NCBI GenBank assembly: GCA_038203695.1
Contig: JBBRDQ010000045.1
Span: 1 to 25,960 of the forward strand
Direction of reading: 5' to 3'
Source: M3007 sp038203695
GTDB taxonomy: Bacteria > Bacteroidota > Bacteroidia > Chitinophagales > Saprospiraceae
DNA: 25,960 nt
Below the pieces are notes generated by a model. It was not told the DNA's origin. It ran no database searches and saw only the letters and a program-made list of their open reading frames with translations. Below, piece by piece: positions 16,201 through 22,305 of this stretch; positions within the stretch are counted from its first letter, which is position 1, and every line of letters starts with the position of its first letter. A program made the position numbers and the translations under genes.

Positions 16201-19017
16201 GATCCATTTGGAACCAATACCTATCCCGGTATGGAGGTGTATATAGGCAGCGATTGCGCCAATCTGACCGCGCTAAACTGTTCCTACTACCAATATGGCA
16301 ATGCAGTCATCCAGGAAGGACTGACCATCGGTGAGACGTACTTTATCCGCGTATTTACCAATATAAACAACGGCCGTAATTTTTCGCTGTGCATCGGTAC
16401 CATCCCGGCTCCGGCGATAAACAGCAATTGCGCCGACGCTATTCTGGTTGTGCCAAGTCCCGACATGCAATGTACTAGCCCGGTAGCCGGCACGACAGCG
16501 GGTTTAACCGAGGTATTTTATAGAATGTGTAACTACTATAGTTACGGTACCAATCTTTGGTACCATTTTAAGGCGACGGACTATACGCAGTTTATCCAGT
16601 TGCAAAATATAGTGCATCAATATGGCGATCCATCCATAACGCTGGCATTATATCAGGAAGGTTGTGACGGCTCGCTACTCCTGTATTGCACCAGCGAACA
16701 GGAAATACTGGCGACCAACTTGATTCCAGGCACTGATTATTACATTCAGGTGAGCGGGCAATTACGCGCGGGTACAAGTTTTGAACTCTGTGTCCTCACG
16801 CCGACACAACCCTCCAACGATCATTGTGCGAATGCCGTTGTATTGCCGGTTTCACAAACTGTCGATTGCATAAGTAAAGTATCGGGCACCACGGTAGGCG
16901 CTACCGGTTCGTATGGCATTTATTGTGGCGATGGTCCCGATGTATGGTATTCCTTCATAGCTACCGGCACCGATCATCAGATCAATATTACTAAATTGCA
17001 TCCGCTCAACAGCGGGTATATATTTGTAGAAGTGCTCAGCGGCAGCGATTGCGACCATTTGAATGAGTATATCGGTTGCTTTAATGGTGCTAATACTATT
17101 GTAAACAACCTTGTGCCAGGCAAAACGTATTACCTGCGACTGGGCACCTCGTATCCCGGCTATGTCAATTTCGATATTTGTATCACTTCGCCTCAACCCG
17201 ATCTGGATGTCAGAGGGGTCTACGCAAATAACAATGGCTGCAACCCGGGTAATAATGAATCTGTCACGGTGTTATTGGTGAATACAGGTAGCGTGAATAT
17301 TGCGGTAAATGCCGCGCAATTTACCCTCACGGTTAGCGGCGCCAACAACGGTATATATGGGCCAATCGGCAACGATAATACGTTGTTACAATACTATTAT
17401 TACGCGCAAGTAGTCACTTTTACCGGTATTGACCTGTCTAACCCGGGGCAAAGCCACATTTCAGTAAACGCCGTGTTGCCAAACGATTTGAATGTGGCCA
17501 ATAATACCAATTCCCAGGACTTCTACAGCCAGCCACTGATAACCTATTACCGCGACGCGGATATGGATGGTTACGGCGATGCCGCCGCCGCCTATCAGGA
17601 TTGCACGTTACCATACGGCTACAGTAGTAACAACAGTGACTGCGACGACAACGCCAACTGGATTTATCCCGGCGCACCGGAAGTTTGTAATGGCGTCGAT
17701 GACGACTGCGACGGCCTGGTGGATGCTGCCGATCCAGGGTTGCTGGATGCGCCGGTACCGAATATTACCTGCCCGGCTAACATTACCCAATTCAATGATG
17801 CGGGTACGTGTGCGGCGGTGATAACCTATTCCGTCGAGCCGGTCGACCCTTGTGGTTTTACGGTGATACAAATCGACGGCCTGGCATCGGGTGCGGCATT
17901 CCCGGTGGGTACAACGCTCAATAACTTTACGGCCAGCGGTCCTGGCGGCAGTCCGGTTTCCTGCTCATTTACAGTAACCATACAGAAAACAGCCGATCCG
18001 GACCTTCTATATGCATATACAATCATTGGCCGCAATGATGTTTTTCTGAAAAACAACCTCGTGCAGTCCGGCGGTGTAGGTGTAACCGGCGCGGGCAAAA
18101 AAGCGCGGTTACAATCCGGTACCCAGGTGATTGCGGCCAACACTTTTGTCAAAGCGCCGGTGCTGGAACTGACCACAGGCAGCCAGGTGAATACTACGTT
18201 GGTTGGACAAATGGATGCAACGCTGCTCCCCCTTTTCAAGTCAAACAGTGCGCCGACCTTCAATAATCTAACTATTGCCAACAATACCGCGCCGATCACG
18301 CTGCCGCTGGATAGTTACGGCAACATCACCGTCGGCATCAATACGACCGTTATTTTTTCCGGTACATCTTCCGTACGTATCCGGGAACTGACGCTGAAAC
18401 AAGGTGCCAAGGTCCTGTTCGATCAAAATACGGAACTCCTGATCAATGGTCTAATGACCATCGGCCGGAGCGCGGAATTGAATGCGGGCGGCCCGCGGGC
18501 GGTACATTGTTTTGTGGCCGGGAACGTGTCAGTCAATACCGGCGCTAAAGTGTGGGCTAATATATACACGTTGCAGGACCTGCGGCTGGAAAAAGCAACC
18601 GTTGCGGCACCCATTTCCATGACCGGTCAATTCATTGCCAACAATGTTTATGCGGAGGATTTTGCCCGCTGGAACTGGGATGCAACGGATTGTCCTGCCG
18701 GCACCCAGCAACCGGCCGTCGCTGATCGGGAAGAAGCGCACGATACTTTGCCCGTGGGGTCGGGCGCACTCCGGATTTTTCCGAATCCGGCCGCCGCAGA
18801 TACCAATCTGGCGTTCAACCTAGAAACCCCCGGCACGGTGACCGTGCAAATCGTGGATGCTGCCGGCAACCTGCTGCAAACCGAACAGTTGACCGGCGTA
18901 TCGGGCGCTAATGAGCACCGGCTGCGGCTCGGGAAACTACCCGGTGGCGTTTATATGGTACAGATAACTGCCGGTACACAGCAATGGGCAAAGCGCTTAG
19001 TCGTACTCAGACCATAG
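10258..19017 (+). CDS. Giant T9SS surface protein with 17 tandem Cys-rich modules
   Basis: A 2919-residue exported protein. I chose the ATG at 10258 (or 10264) because it places a normal signal peptide (MRFPIKFLLAAVLLLSAFSS) at the N-terminus; an in-frame ATG at 10162 would bury it. Residues about 27-2315 are 17 repeats of about 135 residues, each starting N-D-x-C, with a central DVWYxFTAT and ending L-x-P-G-x-T-Y-Y-x-R ... F-x-[IVL]-C; the pattern resembles PPC-type beta-sandwich modules. Next are a CARDB/Ig-like segment (about 2316-2425), a MopE-like metal-binding motif (about 2430-2489; DADMDGYGD and EVCNGVDDDCDGLVD), an HYR domain (about 2499-2578), a beta-solenoid-like region (about 2590-2810) and a type A sorting tail (about 2838-2919; RIFPNPAAADTN, LPGGVYMVQI). 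A long, disulfide-rigid, calcium-binding surface adhesin or matrix protein is the likely role. G+C is visibly higher than in the two genes before it. Confidence 0.88.
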   Translation: MSMRFPIKFLLAAVLLLSAFSSFSQVSNDDCAGAVDLQVSADATCDFNTIYGTTVNATASGLGECNPEASDVWYSFVATASVHFVHVLDVRYAYYYNFTDNFTLEIFSGNCNQLQHRYCVESDYGMRLGELIPGNTYYLRICNPYNRPITFYLCVSTPTEPPPANDACANAIALPVASGAVCETPVFGTTQNAAASPFGTPTSYYAPYEDVWYTFTATQANQIVTVNEVFDAAQINFSNVTVETYTGGCGNLVSMNRSADIYHEGSLVFNALTAGQTYYVRLSKLLSNTNPPVQFNICVTSPPPPPNDECTRAQSIIPDAALDCSGQVSGSLLGATSSGADCQAGAVNDVWYQFTAASPSQRVKLLSPGDSGYGFELYSGDCDYLASITCASGTDLARTFTNLTVGATYFLRIFSPTYTALEFQVCVLSLPLPPANDECAGALPLAINPGITYDLYTEGSTLGATSSLPACGSTENTHDVWYSFVATSVSQRILLSDNADIFGTWQQLGYTVYRGDCDHLTSLACSNTPPDYNHETLLGGLTPGDTYYIRVYSIAGSNHAFNLTLQTLPPPPANEDCAQAQTLTSASMPDCGTPVVGNTTGVVTVETSNCLSGKDLWYTFTATHLTHVLQITDVQTIFYYNSDYSLELYEGTDCSNLTYVRCYARPGKIYLNQLTVGKTYYLRWVSDATTAHSFQICLSHFDPPANDACANARSLTVHGNLNCYYPAPGNTAGSTAELPTGCLANADVWFRFTAIQTTQQIVVSNAKSVENGNFVPLRAELLAGNCGNLSTLYCWPQMTAAPFTLFVGDLIPGQTYYLRIASPDDIPVSFDVCALTPPKPPVNDNCAHATALIPEIGDNCASIYGTTQYATPTPGLPLPSGPVEGDVWYSFDASQATQVVSLMYVNGYNSNQVIVEVYASACGTFNLQATQTIANSGTVYLTNLTPGATYYVRVAPESSIYIGFYICISAPIPPVNDACASALPLPVNIDYRCDNLLDATTFGATQSQPGCDGSAVNDIWYQFTATDATYRFENPAYYPHSGGEGLEIFSGDCDHLVSLVCRTMPDNQPDVFQQGGFIPGNTYYVRLWSKSNTVQQWTLCIFALPAAPVNDDCVTATVLPVNIALPCAAPTIGTTRSATASQPTCSGGAVLDVWYTFTAASGSNLLNIDFTANYFGAYYAGYELFSGDCSAGNSLLCQEFATGNLQIVLPDLTPGQTYFLRIYNYNLQAQDFSICLTGFPVPPNDDCALATPVTANPDLHCTTVYAGTTGGSGFSAGFTTPDIWYTFTANNPALLFQLLNIQTLFGASNQLGYEIYHGTDCDNWQLTGTYDPTKQTRVNGLVPGDRYFIRVFSRVADAASSFDLCIQTPPPPPVNDDCAGALPLTVNATLVCDALTHGSTAGLVGYNGYGHNCYTSYYLHEVNDMWYTFTATSPNHIIQASNITPVTGADAGFFDLSILQSTDCVNFTTLACNAFDTKILVQGLTPGETYYVLANSGADVSHDFDLCVTTYPVPANDLCADAIPLPVAPTLTCGTPTAGTAVSASITGTPGCGNSSNGDVWYTFTATQAAQTIALTDVIRGIEGYANYFDVEVYAGNCGALQTLVCRSSQYYAVTFTVGDLIPGEPYYIRVTGDVNFNICISTPDLPPVNDACSGATALTSSPDEYCATPTLGTLEHATASNPGPSGNFGVNDVWYTFTATAANHAIVFNNMTSDSPDYLLAEMYAGTCGTLTKIEVQSYFLLDKLRYLATNLTPGTTYYIRVYDGSNFAGTFDICALHIAPPPNDACAAATPIIVNDDLTCQHVMHATTYGATQSVPGCTGDAGNDVWYQFTATTASCRLDINPTTYGRSYNYGVEILEGTCTAPTVVLPCTVYYYTQVLNLHDLVVGNTYYLRLFVPPADYKEFDICIRSLPDPPVNHNCIQATVIQPGSGVDCGQVYNGTTISATQSGVNCDGYVTDDVWYQFTATSTAHLITLLATTDPFGTNTYPGMEVYIGSDCANLTALNCSYYQYGNAVIQEGLTIGETYFIRVFTNINNGRNFSLCIGTIPAPAINSNCADAILVVPSPDMQCTSPVAGTTAGLTEVFYRMCNYYSYGTNLWYHFKATDYTQFIQLQNIVHQYGDPSITLALYQEGCDGSLLLYCTSEQEILATNLIPGTDYYIQVSGQLRAGTSFELCVLTPTQPSNDHCANAVVLPVSQTVDCISKVSGTTVGATGSYGIYCGDGPDVWYSFIATGTDHQINITKLHPLNSGYIFVEVLSGSDCDHLNEYIGCFNGANTIVNNLVPGKTYYLRLGTSYPGYVNFDICITSPQPDLDVRGVYANNNGCNPGNNESVTVLLVNTGSVNIAVNAAQFTLTVSGANNGIYGPIGNDNTLLQYYYYAQVVTFTGIDLSNPGQSHISVNAVLPNDLNVANNTNSQDFYSQPLITYYRDADMDGYGDAAAAYQDCTLPYGYSSNNSDCDDNANWIYPGAPEVCNGVDDDCDGLVDAADPGLLDAPVPNITCPANITQFNDAGTCAAVITYSVEPVDPCGFTVIQIDGLASGAAFPVGTTLNNFTASGPGGSPVSCSFTVTIQKTADPDLLYAYTIIGRNDVFLKNNLVQSGGVGVTGAGKKARLQSGTQVIAANTFVKAPVLELTTGSQVNTTLVGQMDATLLPLFKSNSAPTFNNLTIANNTAPITLPLDSYGNITVGINTTVIFSGTSSVRIRELTLKQGAKVLFDQNTELLINGLMTIGRSAELNAGGPRAVHCFVAGNVSVNTGAKVWANIYTLQDLRLEKATVAAPISMTGQFIANNVYAEDFARWNWDATDCPAGTQQPAVADREEAHDTLPVGSGALRIFPNPAAADTNLAFNLETPGTVTVQIVDAAGNLLQTEQLTGVSGANEHRLRLGKLPGGVYMVQITAGTQQWAKRLVVLRP
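10336..17200 (+). repeat. 17 tandem protein modules, ~404 bp each, inside the giant gene
   Basis: Module starts (codon at or just before N-D-x-C) are 10336, 10747, 11176, 11560, 11974, 12370, 12781, 13180, 13582, 13987, 14377, 14800, 15202, 15610, 16009, 16414 and 16813; spacing is 384-429 bases, mean about 404. Nucleotide identity between copies is low, with differences at third positions, while the protein pattern is conserved, so the array is old and under protein-level selection. Modules are joined by Pro-rich linkers (PPxN, PPPPPxN). Most contain six cysteines: C1 in NDxC, C2 about 13 residues on, C3 shortly before the DVWY motif, C4 in SGxC, C5 about seven residues later, C6 in FDIC. 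Confidence 0.93.
18004..18690 (+). other. Beta-solenoid/bactofilin-like segment of the giant protein
   Basis: Residues about 2583-2811 consist of short alternating hydrophobic strands and turns (GAGKKARLQSGTQVIAANTF, APVLELTTGSQV, ELTLKQGAKVLFDQNTELLI, GNVSVNTGAKVWANIYTLQD) and end in MTGQFIANNVYAEDF with a WNWDATDC signature. From memory this kind of block recurs just before T9SS tails in Bacteroidota surface proteins; I know no named function. The strand periodicity suggests a parallel beta-helix. The assignment rests on pattern only. Confidence 0.5.
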
Positions 19018-19054
19018 GGAAAATGGTTGCCACGGGATAAATAACTATACATTT

Positions 19055-19090
19055 CGGCCCATCAAAAAGTGATTTTTGATGGGCCGTTTT
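19055..19090 (+). terminator. Rho-independent terminator after giant gene
   Basis: A perfect 14-bp inverted repeat: left arm 19055-19068 (CGGCCCATCAAAAA), four-base loop GTGA (19069-19072), right arm 19073-19086, followed by TTTT (19087-19090). It lies 38 bases after the giant gene stop and 65 bases or more before the kinase promoter. It is the only strong terminator seen in the window and separates the secretome block from the kinase gene. The A-run/T-run base of the stem could let it act weakly on the other strand too. Confidence 0.9.
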
Positions 19091-19152
19091 GCGGTATGGC
19101 TGCCAGCAACCCTGCTTGCTTGGTGAAGCAGTAGTAATCCATTATAATTTCA

Positions 19153-19184
19153 TTGTATAAACAGGCTCTTTTCTGTTAGTTTTG
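19153..19184 (+). promoter_or_regulatory. Bacteroidota-type promoter of the kinase gene
   Basis: TTG (19153-19155), 21 bases, then TAGTTTTG (19177-19184) fit the TTG...TAnnTTTG promoter pattern of the phylum. Transcription would begin near 19191, about 20 bases before the ATG at 19212. This argues against the in-frame TTG at 19182 as the start of translation, because it lies inside the -7 element. Confidence 0.6.
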
Positions 19185-19211
19185 CCGGACACCTTACCCA
19201 AGTCCAGGCCA

Positions 19212-22202
19212 ATGTTTTCATCGCCTTTCAGATCATTACTTTTTGTGTTGCTCTTATGCAGCGGCGTACAAATATCGAAGGGCCAGCATCTTTCCTGGCA
19301 GCAATTTACCATCGACGATGGATTGCCGAGCAATAAAGTGTACGACATGTGGCAAGCCCGCGATGGTATAGTTTGGTTTGCCACCGAAGTCGGCATCTGC
19401 CGGTTCAATGGATACACTTTTACCCGGCCTATTGATACCAGCAGTACAGCCGGCAATGAGGTATTAAAAATTGTCGAAGCACCCCAAGGACGTATCTGGT
19501 TCAATCACCTGGATGGAAGCCTTTATTTCATTGAAAACGACACCATCCGAAGTTGGCAATTCAACTACCTCGCCCGGGATTTTGCACAGCGGTACAGACA
19601 GTTATTCCGGTTTGCGGTTGAGGCTGACGGAACGGTCTGGATCACTTCTAAAACCGGTGGATTTCTAGTGGTACATCCGGATGGGCAGCCACAGATAGTT
19701 CCTTCACAATACCAGAATGCGGTGATTTTTTGTGAATTAAATGGCACCATACTCGCCACAGAGCAAGCGAGTAGGGCTGCTGTGATTATCGAGAAACGGG
19801 ATTTCACCCGGGAAGTACTGCACTGGAAAGACGGAAACATCCAATCGCTGGGCAAGTTTTCGATCCACTTTACCAAAAGTATTCCGGGTACCAACTTCAC
19901 TGTGTGGCGGTTGAAAAATGGCGATCTGGTGGCCTTTTATTGGAAGACCTTTTACATTATTCGCCACGATCGCTTAGTCTGGCAGGGACAAAAAGACCTG
20001 CGTGCCAATTACTTAGCCGAAGATGCCGAAGGAAATATCCTGCTGGCATCGCTGCGTGGTAAAAGTCAGGGATTATTGCGTTACCGCTCTTTAGCGCATT
20101 TTCAACGCGATGAATCGGAGAATTTACTGCCTGGTCGGATCGTTTCCGCCTTTTGCTGCGATCAGGAAGGCGGTTACTGGGCAGCCACTACCAATGCGGG
20201 TGTTTTTTATTGCAAAAATCCTCGGCTTACTATTTTCGACTACGCCAATGGAGCGCCTTTGCTGGATGCCGTAACGCTGAGTAACGACGGGATAAATACC
20301 GTTTTTGCCGGACAATCTTCCCGGGGTATTTACGCGATTAACCGGCTTAACGGGCATGTTGATCCAATCCCGCCCCCCAGGATTGAAGATGAAACGCAGC
20401 TGACCTTGCTGCGCTTTGATACCACGACCGGGCGCCTATGGTCGGGACCCTGGCTTTGTTTCTGGGAAAAGAAACACTGGACGCAACTCCAGGTTTTACT
20501 ACCGAATCAGGTATGGCCGAGTAACGTGTATGTTAAAAAAATAAATGCAAGCCCTGATAATAAATATTGGTGGGCGAGCGCCCCGGCGGGCTTTTATTCG
20601 ATTGACCCGGGCAGTGGCGTCTGCGTCAGGATTCCTACTGGTCGCGCTGGTATTCAGCGCACTTTTTCCGTCACATCTGATGCAGCGGGCCATCTCTGGG
20701 TCGCGACGATGGACGGGTTGCGACTGTGGTGCGACACCGCGTATGCGTTGCCGCCATTTCAACATCCAGCCTTGCGTTTTAAGGCACAGCAGATCGAACT
20801 GTTGCCGGAAGGCGGCATGGTCATTGCCCTGAATGGCGGCGGCTTGCTGATCCGCGATAAAAGCGGGCAATTTTTACAACTGACCACCGGCAACGGCTTG
20901 AGCGCGAATCAATTTACCGACCTTGACCTGGGTCCGAAAGGCGTAATTTACGCCAGCTCCAATGCCGGATTAAACATCCTCACCCCACAGTCCGACGGTT
21001 CCTGGCGCATCGAAACGCTGACCACCAAACACGGGCTACCTTCCAATCAGGTCAATGATGTAACCTGGCTGCACGGCGAACTTTGGGTGGCTACCGATAA
21101 AGGAGTAGCGCGGTTGAAGGGCAAGCCAGTAGCCGTGCCTATGCCCGCACCACAACTGGATCACTTCCGGATCAACAACCAATACCACGGTTTTACGACC
21201 GGAATGCGGCTTACGTACCGGCAAAACAATATTTCACTCCGCTTTTTCGCCCTGCATTTCCGCTCCGGCGGGGATATTCCTTACCGGTATCGCTTACTGG
21301 GTGCCGATACGAATTTCGTGTACACGCATACCCGTGAAATCAATTTTGCCAACCTCACGTCCGGCCCCTACACCTTCGAAGTACAGGCGCAAAACGAAGA
21401 CGGCCAGTGGAGTGCTTCCGCCCTTTGGCCCTTTGAAATTTGCCCGCCGTGGTGGCGTACCTGGTGGTTTTATGGGGTGTTAATGGGGGCTTTTGTGGCG
21501 ATAAGCGGTCTTTTTTATCAAAATCGCCTGCGGGTTATTAAAAGGGAAGCCGCTGAACGGGAAAAGATCCGCGACCTGGAATCTGCTGCGCTCCGGGCAC
21601 AGATGAATCCGCATTTTATCTTCAATTGCCTACAGTCTATCCAGTCTTTTATCGCGCAAAACGACCGCGACGCTGCCAGTACTTATCTGGCAAAGTTTGC
21701 CAAATTAGTGCGACTGTCGCTCCATGGGTCCATGGATGGCCGGCACACATTGTCGGAAGAAATTGCCATGCTCGATTGTTACCTGCACCTCGAGCAGATG
21801 CGTTTCAACTACAAATTTACTTTCCACATCCATCTGGATGCAGATACGAATGGAGAAGAGATTTTCCTACCGCCTTTATTAGTGCAGCCCTATGTCGAAA
21901 ACGCACTGGTGCACGGCTTGCGGGGGCGTACCAACGGGGGAGTGATCGAAGTATTTTTTACTAAAAACAAGGCAGTGCTGGAAGTATTGGTGTGCGACAA
22001 TGGCGTGGGTACTGACCGCCTGGCTGTTGAAAAAGAAACAAGGCACCCCTACAAATCAGTCGGTATGCTGCTGACGCAAAAGCGGTTGAATTTATTGAAT
22101 CAGCACCAATCTATCTTACCCGGTACTTTTGTGCTGGAAGAAGTGCTGGATAGTACCGGCAAATTTTCAGGATCGCAGGTGCGGCTGGTAATACCGGTAT
22201 AA
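19212..22202 (+). CDS. Reg_prop/Y_Y_Y LytS-type sensor histidine kinase
   Basis: A 996-residue membrane sensor. A signal peptide (about residues 1-24) is followed by a periplasmic beta-propeller of Reg_prop repeats (about 25-650; DDGLPSNKVYDMWQARDGIVWFATEVG, GHLWVATMDGLRLW, KHGLPSNQVNDVTW, GELWVATDKGVARL). A Y_Y_Y domain (about 670-738) precedes a transmembrane helix (about 750-770). The coiled linker leads to a LytS-class His_kinase domain with His801 in the MNPHFIFNCLQSIQSF motif, then a HATPase domain with Asn897 in PYVENALVHGL and Asp929 in CDNGVGTD. LytS-class kinases normally phosphorylate LytTR regulators; none is adjacent, but one lies at 4779-5546. There is no receiver or AraC-type output domain, so it is not the one-protein hybrid system common in glycan-use loci. 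The start was fixed by promoter position and signal peptide. Confidence 0.92.
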   Translation: MFSSPFRSLLFVLLLCSGVQISKGQHLSWQQFTIDDGLPSNKVYDMWQARDGIVWFATEVGICRFNGYTFTRPIDTSSTAGNEVLKIVEAPQGRIWFNHLDGSLYFIENDTIRSWQFNYLARDFAQRYRQLFRFAVEADGTVWITSKTGGFLVVHPDGQPQIVPSQYQNAVIFCELNGTILATEQASRAAVIIEKRDFTREVLHWKDGNIQSLGKFSIHFTKSIPGTNFTVWRLKNGDLVAFYWKTFYIIRHDRLVWQGQKDLRANYLAEDAEGNILLASLRGKSQGLLRYRSLAHFQRDESENLLPGRIVSAFCCDQEGGYWAATTNAGVFYCKNPRLTIFDYANGAPLLDAVTLSNDGINTVFAGQSSRGIYAINRLNGHVDPIPPPRIEDETQLTLLRFDTTTGRLWSGPWLCFWEKKHWTQLQVLLPNQVWPSNVYVKKINASPDNKYWWASAPAGFYSIDPGSGVCVRIPTGRAGIQRTFSVTSDAAGHLWVATMDGLRLWCDTAYALPPFQHPALRFKAQQIELLPEGGMVIALNGGGLLIRDKSGQFLQLTTGNGLSANQFTDLDLGPKGVIYASSNAGLNILTPQSDGSWRIETLTTKHGLPSNQVNDVTWLHGELWVATDKGVARLKGKPVAVPMPAPQLDHFRINNQYHGFTTGMRLTYRQNNISLRFFALHFRSGGDIPYRYRLLGADTNFVYTHTREINFANLTSGPYTFEVQAQNEDGQWSASALWPFEICPPWWRTWWFYGVLMGAFVAISGLFYQNRLRVIKREAAEREKIRDLESAALRAQMNPHFIFNCLQSIQSFIAQNDRDAASTYLAKFAKLVRLSLHGSMDGRHTLSEEIAMLDCYLHLEQMRFNYKFTFHIHLDADTNGEEIFLPPLLVQPYVENALVHGLRGRTNGGVIEVFFTKNKAVLEVLVCDNGVGTDRLAVEKETRHPYKSVGMLLTQKRLNLLNQHQSILPGTFVLEEVLDSTGKFSGSQVRLVIPV

Positions 22203-22305
22203 AACCGGGGGCACAACACTACGATAGGAGCTACCATGAAAATAATAATCGTAAGGCAACCTTTTTAAAAGGGATGTACCCATACAAATAAATTAGTAAA
22301 GAATC
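22191..22305. other. Gap after kinase gene with small palindromes
   Basis: A perfect palindrome ATACCGGTAT (22191-22200) overlaps the end of the kinase gene, and CCTTTT-T-AAAAGG (about 22260-22272) lies 34 bases before the next ATG. Either could be a binding site; neither has a loop suitable for a terminator. The only ORF here is a 10-codon one (ATG at about 22236) with no support. Confidence 0.3.

Noticed and set aside
10336..17200. Regular ~404-base periodicity considered as a DNA repeat array (CRISPR-like or satellite)
   Set aside because: Unit length is far too long for CRISPR, nucleotide identity between units is low, and the periodicity is explained by the protein modules in one continuous frame.
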